DNA of 64,000 nt from Dermanyssus gallinae (GCA_003439945.1 QVRM01001057.1:1-64000), one strand, 5' to 3'. Shown: positions 1 to 11,869, counted from the first letter of the stretch. Notes: generated by a model from the letters alone, not told the origin. Numbers and translations are program-made.

Positions 1-2466
1 AGAGATCTTGCAATCCTAGAAAAATTGCACAAACGGTTTTCTACTCAGGATAGAGGTCAGAAGTGGAGTCAGATGAAGGTCTAAAGCAATGAGTACACTA
101 TCGGATGCGGCTACCATAAACAACTGAATAAATTTAAATTTAATAATTATTTTAAACGAGAGAATTGTTATTTCATGTTTTTTAACAGTAACCATTTGAA
201 ATTTAAAATCAGAATCCAAAGTCTGCTTACAGCGTATTATGTTTGTACCCGCAGCATTCAATCGATAGCGCCAATCGCTAATCGATTGTGGCTAGTCCCA
301 TAAAACGCAGAAAATATGACATATATGCAATATGTTCGTATATGCCACAAAAAACTTTTATTGACAATATACGTATAACTGCTGCTATGCTATTGAATGT
401 ACTCCACATGATCACGCTCATATATTTGAAATAACGCGCCAAGAACTATCTGTAGAATACAGATGACTATCGGCTCTGCTTACCTCCAAGTTCTATAAAA
501 GAAGTACGTCGAACGTCTGAAGGGTTACAAAGGCTACGTCGATCCGTTTTTTTAAACCAACAAATTAGACCTTCTGGAAGGGTAAGGACATTAAAAGGGT
601 ATTGGCCAACGGTTATAGAAATAGTGGTGTATTTACGGTCGACTAAAGTCGGGATATATACGAACTAGGCATCTGGCATTGCATGATAAATGCAATACGA
701 AATACGCCACTGCGCACGGTCTGAATGAGTTGGCGACGACAATGAAAGCACGTCATTCTTCAAGTGACACGACTTTGCCAAAATATCTTATTACCTACCT
801 GCTTGGCATTTGCGGTCGCTTGTACTGGTTCTTTAACGCAAAATTGGCTCAACTCTGTATTTGCTGTACATTTGTAAATGGAATTAGCCCGATGATTAAT
901 AGAGTGATATGCTGTTGTATATGCATGCTATGGTTGGTATTCCACGTGCATATTATACCTCTAGTGTAAACACGCTCTAAAGAACTTATTTATAAGCTAT
1001 TTACCTATAGCTAGGCTACAAACAAACAAATACAGATATTATGTTTCCAGACATGGATTTATTGTCACATTTGACATAAGTTGATTCAGCGTGTTGGCAA
1101 AGTTCTCAATCATTCAACCGGGAGATTTAAGGTCATTGCACTTTCCGCACCAGAGGCTGTCACTTGACACTTAATGAGAGGACGCGCTATTCTATTAGAA
1201 AGACTTTGTTGAATTGAATAATCCTAGATGGTCGCACGTTTGCCCGAAGACAATTAATGTTAATCCCGAACTGTTATTATTCACATCTATTTATCTAATC
1301 CTCTGCCGGTCTCCTTTCTTTTCAAAGAAGTATTTTCAAAGAAAAACACGTATACCCTATTTTTGGTCCTTAATGCACGACTTATATCCGGTGATTGCAA
1401 TATCTTTCATACAGGTCAGTCCAGGCAGAATTTTTTAGCATCCCAGGTTTTTTTCTTACTGACCTGAAGTAGTTGACGACCGAAGGAAACGAAGGATGTC
1501 GTTAATGATCCTCTGTCCGTTGCGAAATTGACCAAACCGCTTAAAAGTTCGAGTTCTACTGAATCCTTAATCTATAACTGTTTTCTGTGTCCAGTGGATG
1601 TGCAAATTTTAATGTAAGGCTCATGCAGCCTCGTTTCCTCAACTCACCTTTAAACAATTTAATACAAATTATTGATTTATTGTCTGTAAAAATGCTACGA
1701 CAAATGAAAACGTTGTTCAGTTCTCCGCAAACCTGGAGCATCTGCTGGAGACATATGGAGCTGCCACTCAAAAGGAAACTATATGTTACTTTTATTTCAT
1801 AATTGTTTGCTAAGTTAATTAGTCCTAGAACGTTTCGAGCAGATCTTAGAAAATAACAAAACAAACTATCATCTGTGTTTTAAAATTTAATGTAAAAATA
1901 CAATAATAATTATGCAAAATGATTTAATAATGAATAATCATATGATACAATTTATAGAAATATATACGTCTCCTGGGGTGAACATATATTTAAAGCTTGC
2001 TGACACTTCCCTCAGCCATGTAGCATATGCTTAAATAATATTGTGTGAACGCCGCATTTTTCCATTGCTATTGGCCGTACGCATAATGTAATATGTCTTT
2101 AGGCTAACATATATATGTCATATATATCTATATATCACCCTAGCTAGGTGGACCAGCCCAAGCCTGGACCTAACCTTGAGTTATGCCCGAGCGGGCTGTG
2201 CATATGTTCTTACATTACAAATATATGTATGTATATATATATATATTTATATTCGCCTCAGATTACACGTAATGTGTTGGCTATAATGGGCTCTTCTTTT
2301 TACGCCCTCTTCCTTAGTACACCAGGCACAACGATAGTTGTATTTCAGCTCGTTTTGAATGCGTTATTGATTGGATGCCGGAAGCGAGCAAGCAAGAGCC
2401 GAAAGCTAGTAGAATCGAGGGAAGACAGAGATGGGGGGGAGGAAGAGTCGAGAAAACTATCACATA
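1..2466. other. AT-rich DNA, no gene recognised
   Basis: The open frames here (up to 111 residues) have no family motif, are AT-driven and overlap on both strands. A short TA-rich stretch lies near 2107-2135 and another at 2223-2250. I see nothing that marks an exon, RNA gene or transposon until the mariner end at about 2467. Confidence 0.5.
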
Positions 2467-2516
2467 CAATTCGAATTCTGTGAAAAGCTCATTTTAAGAA
2501 CTTGTTGAACTACCTG
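2467..2516 (-). mobile_element. Solo end of a mariner element
   Basis: Bases 2481-2518, including the flanking TA at 2517-2518, are identical over 38 bases to 57441-57478, the end of the intact mariner. The less conserved bases before this also resemble the subterminal region of the family, with a 2-base insertion. No partner terminal repeat or transposase piece is visible upstream within several hundred bases. It is therefore an orphan end left by a deletion or an abortive event. Strand is given to match the transposase orientation of the full copies. Confidence 0.85.
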
Positions 2517-3472
2517 TATTATGTAGCACGCACACTTCAGGCACATACGCATAGGCACAGGTAACAGGTTCTGATTTAAGGCTCAGTAGAGGAAACGAAG
2601 CGGGGGTGATGATGCTGACCACCACGACAACAACAACACAACAACGAAAACGACGAGGAGGTATATGTTACAGTCGTCGAGTAGCCGAATCCTTCGGAGA
2701 GTGGGTGCCCAAGTCGACATTTTTCTACGCCACCATCGACTTCTAAGGCGTTTTACCGGCTGACATTTGGCTGGTGCTATAAAGCGTGGGTTGAGATCGT
2801 AACGGCGGGAAGAGGGAAAGAAGAAGGCACTGCCTTGACCCGCCTCACTCCAACGCTATTCTCTTGAGGTGTGATGCGACGCTGTGACGCGAGTGTAGAA
2901 CAGCAACCTGCGCAGGTGTCTTCGGCGACGAGCGCCCCCGCCACCCCCTTGACGGTCGGCCGTACCCTCAGACCTCGCCAAAGTTACGCTGCACAAAACC
3001 GCGTCCTTCAAAGGACTTGCTTCTGCTGCTACTACTGCTACTACGACTCTACCTGCCACAACCACCACCCTCACGACCGCCACCGATTTCTACTCTTGGA
3101 TCGTTGGTACTTTTGGTACTATCAGGTTTGCAGGCAGGCAGGCAGGATCCTCGGACGTCCCCAACGACGGGCCACCAAAACCACACATCAGGGAGTGCCT
3201 GCGATATAGAATAGCTAGATATAGAGAAGTAAGATATTGCCAATCATCCAGCCTCATATTTCGTATATACCTGCGACATCGCCAGAGGGACGCAGCCTAC
3301 CGACTCTTGAAGTTTTAAAGCCATCACACATCGCTACCGGAAACGCTGGTTGCTGCTAGTCGAGCGCTACCATTGCAGCCAGCGACAACAGTAACTCGAA
3401 TCGCTACACTTCAGCACTGCTGCAACGGAAGCTTTCAGCAGCCATCTCACAAACGACACTCAAAGCCCAGTC

Positions 3473-3496
3473 TATATATATATATATATATATATA
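3473..3496. repeat. (TA)12 microsatellite
   Basis: Uninterrupted TA dinucleotides. Confidence 0.95.
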
Positions 3497-3875
3497 GGCT
3501 GGGAAGTAGGGAGAATCGGAGTTGGGTCTATTTACTGGATCGTTTCTTGCGTCTCGCTCTGCAAGGATCTGGCCTGCCTGGGTTCCAGCTCGTTGAAAAA
3601 TCATCGCGAGCGCTCATATTCACAATGCGCCCGGTTCACTTTTATTCAGATGGAGCACAGAAAATAGTATTGAACGCCCCACTCGCTTGCGGACGAAGTC
3701 GCACAGTGCAGGCAAAGTCGGTAGCAGTATTTTTATGTATAATATAATTTGCAGGGTTAAGCACACTAGGTGTCTCCTGGGAAAAATGAACACACAATTA
3801 AATAACTTTGTGTGTTTTTACTAGAAAAGAAAGAAAGAAAAAAAAATATATTTCAATAAAGGAGACTTTGTTTGT

Positions 3876-3879
<4 letters not shown>

Positions 3880-3926
<47 letters not shown>

Positions 3927-3940
3927 TATATATATTATAT
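3880..3940. repeat. (TA)n microsatellite
   Basis: A pure array to about 3922, then interrupted TA-rich sequence running up to the start of the SINE at 3944. Confidence 0.95.
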
Positions 3941-3943
3941 AGA

Positions 3944-4130
3944 TCCGGAGCAAGATGGCTTAGTGGCAAAGTTTTTGCCTTGCTTCGGGAGACTAAGTTC
4001 GAGACCCAGACCGGCCACTCTTAAATTGATTTGCATGGTTTCCAAGTTAGACAAGGTAAATGTCGGGGTGGATTAAAATTAGCCATGACATGAAAAAACC
4101 GTACACGGGCAATAGCCTCACGAAAAAATA
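3944..4130 (+). mobile_element. tRNA-derived SINE, family A
   Basis: The head carries an RNA polymerase III A box (TGGCTTAGTGG, 3956-3966) and a B box (GTTCGAGACC, 3997-4006), spaced as in tRNA genes. A non-tRNA body follows. Head and body match 62376-62570 closely, including the 3' segment with GTACACGGGCAATAGCCT. It is not a tRNA gene because the body continues and no cloverleaf acceptor stem is apparent. I infer a SINE mobilised by a non-LTR partner. Confidence 0.85.
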
Positions 4131-4133
4131 TAA

Positions 4134-6091
4134 ATTTCTAGTTAACATATCAGTTTCAAATGTGACGTCCTTGGCTTAAACCAAGATTATCGAAGAAATG
4201 CCGAAAAAGGCCTCGAACGAATTACCACTTGTGATATCCTAGACCACCCTATTAAAAGAGCTTGCGAGAGGAACGATCTGACAGTACAAACATTGGTCAA
4301 GAATTCTCTGCAGGGAATAATCAAGCGGGTTCAAATTCGTTCCTCGTACGCTATAAAACCGGTGCGTGTTTGGCTTTACGAAAAGGCTCAGAATTCTGCG
4401 AAAACGTAAACCGTCTCGCTCTGAAATGTTTTCTGGCCCGTTCATTAACGGACCAGAAATTACTCGCCTCAGATAATACATTAAAATCAGCTGGCAGTAC
4501 CTCGACCCACCAACGTTGACTCCATGATGGAAAGAAGCGGCGTAAGCCCATCGTTGGTTATCCCGGCCAACACTATTACTTGCACGATCGGTGCTTGAAG
4601 TTTTTTGTTGGGCGTCGTTGTATCCCTGCTGCAGCCAAACCCGATCGTTTTGCCTATTCAAAAAATGCTCAACAGTTCAAATATTCGCATCAGAGAACAC
4701 GATGTTTGGAAGCTCGGCACTTGCACGACGGGCAAGAGGGGCGTCAGCCTTGTTGTAAACGAACCTCTTTTTGCTTATCTGTAAAAATTTTAAACTTACT
4801 GTACGTTGTAGATCATTACCTTGAGAGGATTCCTCATGGTTCGCGTCACACCACCTTCGACATTCTCAAGTCACGAGCAATCCTTGCGGCGCTTCGCTTC
4901 GGATACCTCATCAACCTGACGTGAGCTTTTCTGATATTTCTCGGTTAGTTGCAATCCTTTAAGTCCGTCGTTTGTGCCAAACGGCCCCGAGCCTGTATTC
5001 GTGTATTGTTTAATATTAGGTATAACAGTTTTTGGTAGACGCTAAGATGTGTAGATCGTTCACAATGTCACAAGGTCGTTCACACGTTTGCTCGCCAAAT
5101 GGCCACGCGTTGTCATTTTTATTCCATGGTCTCCATAATAGCGAAACCAGAACCTATTTTGGGGGGTCTTGGGGAATGCCTTATGCACCGTCGCTACCGA
5201 CCTAGTGTGAGGCTTTCACTCACTTAACCCCAGGTTTTTTTCCCACCCGCCCAGGCTCGAGATTGTATGGCATTACTTCAAAACCTCGGGGGAATCTCGT
5301 GTTTAGAGTTTTATGCGTCCCGCCAGTACGGCCTTATCCTGAAAGCGTGCATCGAAATATCCTGGAGAGCTTAGTTGCTCCCCGCCCTTCTCCCACTCTG
5401 CCAGTGGTATTTTTGGACCCGACTTCGTTGCTGGTAGGCCTCCCAGTTAGCCCGGCAAACGAGCCAGAACCAGCAACACGTCTGTTAAAGTGGTGTGTTA
5501 GACCCGACTGACGCCACCTCCCCGTACGCTAGGCGTAAGGCACCTCCGTGCAGTACGAAAGGCCATGTCTGCCGATATGGGGGCGGCGTATAGCGCCTCT
5601 TTAAGCACGTGTTTGAGCACGATATACGGTGTTCCTATACAGCCCGTGCCGACAATAAATCCCAAACCCATGGTCTACGTCTTGATAGTAAGTACTTGTG
5701 CTGCGAGTGGATAAAGTGGATCCCCTGCGTTAGTTTCCGTAAAATACACGGTCTCCGATGTACGGCGGAAAGTTGTTGACATCCATGCCTATACTATATC
5801 AAGGGCGTGTTTCGCCGTTACCTGAATCGACGCGGGCCGTGACGATGATGGATAGATTATCCGCATGCGTATACGCGATAATCTCTACACCCGGAAGCAG
5901 TCAGAGGTTGCAAAGAACATTGTTACATACGACCAGCGTAGTTGTCACCAGACAATCAGACTGAGTGCAGAATAAGGCAAGCCGATTCTCTTCGCGTGCT
6001 CAGCAAACACATTCGCGCATTCAGGCCAGCGCGGCAAGCTTCGATTTCACATACAATATTATTTTTAGTATTATATATATATATATAAATA

Positions 6092-6160
<69 letters not shown>

Positions 6161-6961
6161 TTATATAAGTATTTTTTAAATATATAATATTTTCAACTAG
6201 TGATTTTGAATGTGGAAGGTAATAACGAAGTGCTTCAGACCTAACATTTTCACAGGAAATGTATATACACATTTTGCTTTGCTCTAGTGTGCTCTCAATG
6301 GCTTTATACTATTTATTTTACATTAACATTTATAATAGTACTATATTATTTTGTTTCTGCATCGTAAATGCTTTAATGTATAGTGTGCTAACACGAACTA
6401 AAATTTATAATTGCCAAAATGCAGTTTTTCAATATACTACCGAAATCTATTTATGAGATTTACATGTGAAAATAGTGTATAGACTAACGCATTTAGAAAA
6501 TGCCATTCTCGGTTTTGCTGGAATGTTTGCAATATTTAATGAAATTTTCACGAAAGTGGTCGAACAGTGACTCGTTTTTCCATCATATTTAACGCCTCGT
6601 CAGCACATGTTTGTAAAACAAAATATATATTGAGCCTCGATGACTACACTTTGCTTTACTTCCGTGCCCCAAAATTATCACTCGTCATATCTTAAGTCTT
6701 CGGTAAAGGTGCTCTTAAAACAATTAAGAGTTTAACGTTGTTGAGGTATTTTTGTTAGATTCATGACTCGCTTGATTGAGAAGCCATTGATATTTCAATA
6801 TCTCTAAGATTCTGTCATTTCGGATGAGGTGTGAGCGCGCGGAAGCAGTATATCTTACAATAGTTGTCACGCTAATTTGTAAAACCCTCATAGCTGCCTT
6901 AACGTTTCCGCTCAAGTAACAAAGTGCATATGGCTGGGCTGCAAACCTATTTTCTTTTATA
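4134..6961. other. Unassigned DNA, possibly old transposon remains
   Basis: Overlapping frames at 4239-4924 (up to 140 residues) and 5263-5964 lack recognisable motifs. Parts at 4250-4900 have a coding-like texture interrupted by stops in every frame, as in a decayed transposon, but I cannot assign a family. A long TA array lies at 6071-6156. From 6160 to 6960 the DNA is AT-rich and I see nothing. Confidence 0.35.
6071..6156. repeat. (TA)n microsatellite
   Basis: About 86 bases of TA with two short interruptions. It produces false Ile/Tyr-rich frames on both strands. Confidence 0.95.
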
Positions 6962-6963
6962 TA

Positions 6964-8250
6964 CAGGTAGTTCAATAAGTTCTTAGAATGAAATCCGAGA
7001 ATTTTCCAAATCATGTTTTAAATTTTTCTTATTCGATATACTCCCCGAGAAGCTCAATACACTTTTCCCATCGAGATTTCAGAGCTTTCATACCTCTTGA
7101 GAAGAATTCCGCGTCGTTAGACTGAAAATAGGCATTGACAGCAGCCTTAACCTCTTCATTGCTGGAAAAACGCTTTCCACCGAGACTATTCTTCAAATGT
7201 CCGAAGAGGAAATAATCAGAGGGGGCCAGGTCTGGAGAATAGGAGGGTTGTTCAATAAGTTCGAGCCTCAGTTGGGCCAGTTTTGCCAATGCTTGCCGGG
7301 ACTTGTGTGCAGGAGCATTGCCCTGGTGAAACGGGACAACCTTCTTCTGCAAAGCGGGCCGTTTCACGATGAGTTCTTGCTAACGGCAGTCCAACAGTCT
7401 CGCATAATATTCTCCTGTGATCGTTTTACAGCTCTCAAGGTAGTCGACCAGCATTATTCTACGTTGGTCTTAAAAAACTGTAGCCATCACCTTTCCGGTC
7501 AATGCCGTTGTCCGCACCCTCTTCGGAGGCCCTTCATCAGGTGCACACCATTGGCAAGATGCTTCTTGGGTCTCGGGAGTGTAGTGATGAACCCGGCTTT
7601 CATCGACGGTCATGAATCTGCACCAAAAATCCGACAGATTGTTCGACATCTTGGCCAAGTTTCGCTGTAAAGCCAAAACAGGCGCGTCTTTTTGGCCTTG
7701 GTTGAGCAAATGCGGCAGCCATTTTGCTCTAAGCTCTTTCATCTTCAAGTTTTCGTGTAGGATAAAATGCACACTGTCTAAACTAATCCCTAATGCCTCC
7801 GCTATTTCCTTAATGTTCATTCGCTTATCTGTGTCAAGAATTTTTCGCACTTTCTCTACGTTTTCCTCATCAGTTGCCGTTTTTTGGCCTCCTGGACGTA
7901 GTTCATCCTCGGTGCTCCTGCGACCTCTTTTTAACACATCATTCCAGTTGGAAACAGTGGCAAAACATGGCGCAGAGTCACTGTACGTCTCGTCTAACTC
8001 AATTTTTACTTGGGTCGCATTCCAACCTTTGAAATAAAAATGCTTGATAACCACTCGAAACTCTTTTTTCTCCACTTTTAAAAATCACGCCGATACGTTG
8101 CACGGGAAAAGCTATCAAACGAAATCGCAACGGCCAATCACCATAATATATTGAGTGCTAGCAGTCGAAAAGTTGCAGTTCCTATTAGCGGTGAAAGCGT
8201 GCCAAAATTCGAATTCTAAAAAGCTCATTCTAAGAACTTATTGAACTACC

Positions 8251-8252
<2 letters not shown>
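6964..8252 (-). mobile_element. Mariner copy 1 (irritans-like), defective
   Basis: The element is 1289 bases long. It is bounded by perfect 28-base inverted repeats beginning CAGGTAGTTCAATAAGTTCT and by TA on both sides (6962-6963, 8253-8254). Length, repeat structure and TA duplication are those of mariner transposons. It carries a broken transposase and abuts a (TA)n/(GA)n array on the right. Family-level identity to the copies at 14394 and 56187 is obvious along the whole length. Confidence 0.95.
7029..8075 (-). pseudogene. Mariner transposase, broken (copy 1)
   Basis: The frame starts MEKKEFRVV at 8075 and matches the intact 348-residue transposase at 56253-57299. It stops after 201 codons where the Trp after MATVF has become TAA. 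A further TAG replaces the Lys of the DCLKQEL segment, and the frame then reopens at 7367-7029. The catalytic Asp of HQDN is Gly (HQGN) and TVDESW is TVDESR. The protein cannot be catalytic. The DCL-stop is shared with the copy at 14394, so the two descend from one already defective parent or share a mutation from gene conversion. Confidence 0.95.

Positions 8253-8255
<3 letters not shown>

Positions 8256-8330
<75 letters not shown>
8256..8330. repeat. (TA)n then (GA)n compound microsatellite
   Basis: TA runs 8256-8300 and GA runs 8301-8330. The array lies between the right end of mariner copy 1 and an R2-like 3' tail. Confidence 0.95.
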
Positions 8331-8334
<4 letters not shown>

Positions 8335-8378
8335 CTGTGATCATTTAGAATACGTTTGCACACTCAGCGGTGCTCGCC
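8331..8378 (-). mobile_element. R2-like element, extreme 5' truncation (3' tail only)
   Basis: On the minus strand this reads as the GCGAGCACTGCCGAGTG-type 3' untranslated tail seen after the R2-like protein ends at 18790 and 48860. It has a few changes and an internal deletion of roughly 11 bases. It lies between a (GA)n/(TA)n tract on the 3' side and a T-rich run plus (TA)n (8389-8412) on the 5' side. No coding part remains. Confidence 0.75.
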
Positions 8379-8388
8379 TAAAAAAAAT

Positions 8389-8412
8389 TATATATATATA
8401 TATATATATATA
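8389..8412. repeat. (TA)12 microsatellite
   Basis: Flanks the 5' side of the R2-like tail at 8331-8378. Confidence 0.9.
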
Positions 8413-8447
8413 GAGTTATATATAAAAGCATTAGGGGATTCGTGCGT
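8413..8447 (+). repeat. 35-base repeat next to (TA)n, copy 1
   Basis: Matches 9668-9702 at about 31 of 35 positions, with the core ATTCGTGCGT exact. In both places it follows a (TA)n array holding an R2-like tail, but the two tails point in opposite directions. It is therefore more likely host repeat flanking the target than part of the element. Confidence 0.7.
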
Positions 8448-9449
8448 AATCTTTGTCAATAAATAATTTATGGAGGGGATGACGGCGGCGAAGGCATTGA
8501 ATCTACAGCCATAACAAGTTCGTTCGGTAATACGGAAATATGGCTAGCCATTATTGCTAGCCGACAGGCGTCGCATTCGATAGCAGCCGTCGCATTTTCT
8601 TAAGAACTTTCCGACCTCTCCTCCGTCGCTTCGAGTGGCAGAGCAGGCAGGCCAGCCGCAGAGCACGGCGGCAGCTGGTGTCTCGGCCGCGAGACGGACG
8701 CACTTTCAGGGGGGGGTCCGGGGGTACTCTCGCGAAGCACTCGGTTTCGTGGTTTCGTGTCTTGGGCAGTACGTACGGCGACACTGTTTCGTGGCTGTGC
8801 CGTGATTGTGGTCGACGTGATGACGACGACGACGACGTCCAAGGTTGTGGCATCAGCAGCAACAACAACAGTAGCAGCAGCGGCAGCAACAACAACAACA
8901 ACAACAACAACAGCGAAAAGCCGAGTTCATCTGACTATGACAACTTGAAACATCTTCCTCCTCCTCCTCCTGGCTGATGGCCCTCCCGTCTGCGACCACT
9001 CAGAGCGACCACGAGCGCGCCATTGTTCTCTTCTGTCGAGCTCACCAAAGCTTTCATGCTTTTCCCTTTCGGCGAACGACGAGCCTTTCCAACGTCCCAA
9101 TCCACCAGCTATCCCCGGGCAGGGGGGGGGGGGGGGGGGCGTATCGTTGTCCTCGTCGGCCGCCGAAGACACGGGAATTCTTCGATAACAACACGAATAG
9201 AGTGACGGATAAAGGTAACCAAAGACCAGATGGGCCAACGTTACGACAACTAATGATAACGTCTTACTTTATTTTGTGCCATTTCGCATTAATGACTACG
9301 GCATCGTCGAAACGTCCAAGTCGAATTACGTGCATAAATATTATATCGTATAGTCCAACGATAACATTACGGTGCCGCTCCTGGAAGCGCCCACAAGGCG
9401 ACACGTGCGGGATGTTGTATTAGTTTACCGTCAAGACTTGTACTAGATT

Positions 9450-9454
<5 letters not shown>
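8448..9454. other. GC-richer DNA with triplet tracts, possible exon or 5' UTR
   Basis: After a short AT-rich lead the sequence turns GC-rich. A CAG/CAA tract lies at 8852-8913, a CTC run at 8958-8975, and 18 consecutive G at 9122-9139. A plus-strand frame at 8678-8977 would encode Asp, Ser/Asn and Pro runs, and the opposite frame is Leu-rich. Frame choice cannot be decided by sight and no domain is present, so I do not call a gene. Confidence 0.35.
8852..8913 (+). repeat. (CAG/CAA)n triplet repeat
   Basis: An imperfect CAG/CAA array, CAA-type on the plus strand. Confidence 0.9.
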
Positions 9455-9494
<40 letters not shown>

Positions 9495-9501
9495 GTATAT
9501 A

Positions 9502-9593
<92 letters not shown>
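9455..9593. repeat. Long (TA)n microsatellite
   Basis: About 139 bases of TA with a few G substitutions. It lies directly upstream of an R2-like 3' tail. Confidence 0.95.
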
Positions 9594-9655
9594 GGAGAGC
9601 ACTGCCGAGTGTGCAAACGTATTGTAAATGGTTAATAAATCATCACAATATTTTC
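9594..9655 (+). mobile_element. R2-like element, 3' tail only
   Basis: About 62 bases match the 3' untranslated tail after the R2-like protein ends, from GAGCACTGCCGAGTGTGC through AATCATCACAATATTTTC. The 5' junction is directly in (TA)n and the 3' junction continues as TATATATAT. It is a very short 5'-truncated insertion, as expected of target-primed retrotransposition that aborts early. Confidence 0.85.
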
Positions 9656-9667
9656 TATATATATCTT

Positions 9668-9702
9668 GAGTACTATATAAAAGCAATAAGGGATTCGTGC
9701 GT
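9668..9702 (+). repeat. 35-base repeat next to (TA)n, copy 2
   Basis: Partner of 8413-8447. It lies about 12 bases beyond the R2-like tail. Confidence 0.7.
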
Positions 9703-10500
9703 TTTTTTTCATGATAAGTTATTATATATTATAATATATAATAGCGCCGATAATAGCGACAATGATACAACTATTTGTTAACAGTTATTTTTACATGTAG
9801 TACAAAAGCTTCATCTACTGATTGAACGCTGCGATTCGCAAGAAGCTATATACAAAACACGTTCCCTGACAGTATTTAAGTAAGAGTATGAAGTATAAAC
9901 TGTATTTACATCGCACAGGTATATTTGTTGCGCTCCTCGTATGCATTACATTTCAACTGTACAGTCAGTCCAATTAATGGCCCGCACATATCTCATTCGC
10001 TCATTCGTTGGTCCGACGTCAAAGTGGTGCAAGATGAGCCATATTTGTCACCAAAACTATCGTTTTATACGCAGCGCGAGGGTCAATATGCGAGCAGGCT
10101 GCCTTTGGCGACACATTTACGAGTATGTATGTATACACTTCTGCGACGCGCTGGAATATTTGGTAAAGGCAATCATGATATTGGAAAAAGCTCCAATTGC
10201 ATCAAGATCGAGACGAGTCGTTTTCAGCAGAACGCGCTTATTTCGCTTGTATTTATCTGTGAACGACCGCCATCCGCTCATGCTGCCCTAAGCATGCCAT
10301 GGGTCCTTTATTTTCTTATTCTGTGTTTTTCTACAAGTGCTTTCCCTCGTTCATTCCCTATTCTAGTCCTGCAGTCTCTCTCCCAGTCTCTCTCTCTCTA
10401 TCTCCGTTCTCTTCTTTTTAGCTCCTAATCTATCTATTTATTTCTACTTCGGTGGGGTTCCTTCGGAAGCGAGCGCCTTCCTTCACTGCTGCATGTGGAG
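9703..10500. other. Unassigned DNA
   Basis: AT-rich, then C/T-rich at 10370-10420. Two overlapping frames (167 and 116 residues) at 9925-10428 lack domains and have no supporting splice or codon pattern that I can see. Confidence 0.4.
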
Positions 10501-10508
10501 CTCATCTT

Positions 10509-10581
10509 GCAGCAACAACAACAACAACATCAACATCATCATCATCACCACCACCACCACCACCACCATCACCACCAACAC
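10509..10581 (+). repeat. (CAA)(CAT)(CAC)n triplet tract
   Basis: It would encode Gln/His, Asn/Ile/Thr or Thr runs depending on frame. The longest frames through it (10493-10879) are otherwise unrecognisable. Confidence 0.9.
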
Positions 10582-11109
10582 CCGCTACATCGCGGCCTTG
10601 AGCGCGGTAGAGTCTCGGCTGGCCCAGTGCGAGAAATTGTTCCCGCCGCGACGTCTGTCTGCGTCGTCGAGTGTTATTTTGTGGGAGTGGACGTGGATAA
10701 TGTCCTCCTCGTCGTCGTCGTCGTCGCCGGCATCGTCTTGGCCATTTCCCATCGCCATCCCATCGCCCCGCACAGATCCCACTTTTTTCTGTTCCCTGTT
10801 CCCGGTTCGACGGGCTGCCAGTCGCCCCGCAAGTGCCAGTCGTGGGCGGCGGCGGCGGCACCAGCACCGTAAATTATGACGTTTATTGGATGGACGAAAG
10901 ACACCGGGAAAGCGACATCATCTCGTTACATCGCGAGCCTGGCTGCTAGACACACCGAGCGCAGAGAGACAGACGCACAGAGAGACAGACGCGCAGATCA
11001 AGCGGCAAGTGCACGTACGCCCCACTCTGCCAGAGCCGTAGTTACAGTCGTACATACTCGTTCACGTGCACAAGTACAAGCCAACGTATATACATTTACA
11101 CATACAAAA

Positions 11110-11115
<6 letters not shown>

Positions 11116-11150
<35 letters not shown>
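11116..11150. repeat. (TA)n microsatellite
   Basis: A pure TA array followed by CATATAC-type sequence. Confidence 0.95.
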
Positions 11151-11156
<6 letters not shown>

Positions 11157-11267
11157 CAACGCATATATGTGTGTGTACGCAAAAAGAGAGAAATACTTAC
11201 ACTCTGGCGCAAAGGTCTCAGCGGGTGATGACACAGTGTACGTGTTGTCGTCGTCATTGACAGCATA

Positions 11268-11423
11268 AATGATGATGATGATGACAGCAGCAGCAGCAAC
11301 AACAGCAGCAACAACAACAATAGCAGCAGCAGCAGTAACGGCGACCACAGTAAAAACAATGACAACCACAACAATTGCAACCGCAGCAGCAACAACACGA
11401 CCAATAGCAAAACGACAACACTA
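11268..11423 (+). repeat. Degenerate (CAG/CAA)n tract
   Basis: About 155 bases of ATG, CAG, CAA and GCA-phase triplets. The minus-strand frames through it are Val/Leu-rich artefacts. Confidence 0.85.
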
Positions 11424-11837
11424 GCAACATAGTGTCTGGACGTTCGTCTGCATGATGTGTGCCCCAAGTATAGGGTCATGGTTGTGGTTGCATGATCTAT
11501 CTCTGTGATGTGTTTGCTCTCGATCTCGGTGGCGGGGGGGAGGGGGGGCTGGGGTCGTACATGAGCGCGCATGAGCATGTGCGGTACCTACAACATGTGA
11601 GACGAACATGGCAAACATGAGGCGTCGTTGTCGTTGTCGTGGTCGTCGTCGTCACCGTCCTGATTGTTGTCGCCATCCCCTAACGTTGCTTCCCCTTTTC
11701 CAGCGTTGTTTCCATCGCAATCACTGGCTTGTCGTAGCGCGCAGAAGAGCATGACGACCAGCAACAGCAGCAAAGGCAACGGAGGTCGGTGCCTCGATTG
11801 CTCCTGCCTCCGCCATTGCCTCTGTCGGTCCTGCTGG

Positions 11838-11869
11838 TGTTGTTGTTGTTGCTGCTGCTGCTGCTGCTA
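11838..11869 (-). repeat. (TTG)(CTG)n triplet repeat
   Basis: CAG/CAA-type on the minus strand, opposite in sense to the tracts before 11.45 kb. Confidence 0.85.

Larger units (their letters stand above)
2519..3943. other. Unassigned DNA with GC-richer core
   Basis: The stretch holds CAA/CGA-type triplets near 2625-2660, a GC-richer part at about 2690-3400, and TA arrays at its end. Frames of 112 and 124 residues exist on the plus strand, but competing frames lie opposite them and no domain is recognisable. A 5' exon or regulatory DNA is possible but not shown. Confidence 0.35.

Noticed and set aside
3944..4020. tRNA gene
   Set aside because: A and B boxes are present, but the unit is repeated with a non-tRNA body at 62376 and no clear cloverleaf, so it is a SINE head.
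4239..4924. Possible Tc1-like or other transposase remains
   Set aside because: I looked for terminal repeats and catalytic motifs and could not align any convincingly.
6021..6272. Ile/Tyr-rich open frames over TA arrays (also at 9420, 11096, 15669, 24444, 37608, 37950, 54622)
   Set aside because: They are translations of (TA)n, which is open in all frames.
8557..8977. Leu-rich minus frame and Ser/Asn/Asp/Pro plus frame
   Set aside because: Both come from triplet repeats. No domain or start context favours one frame.
10493..10904. Gln/His-rich and other long frames on both strands
   Set aside because: Five overlapping frames are open over the same repeat-rich DNA, which is expected for triplet tracts and does not show a gene.
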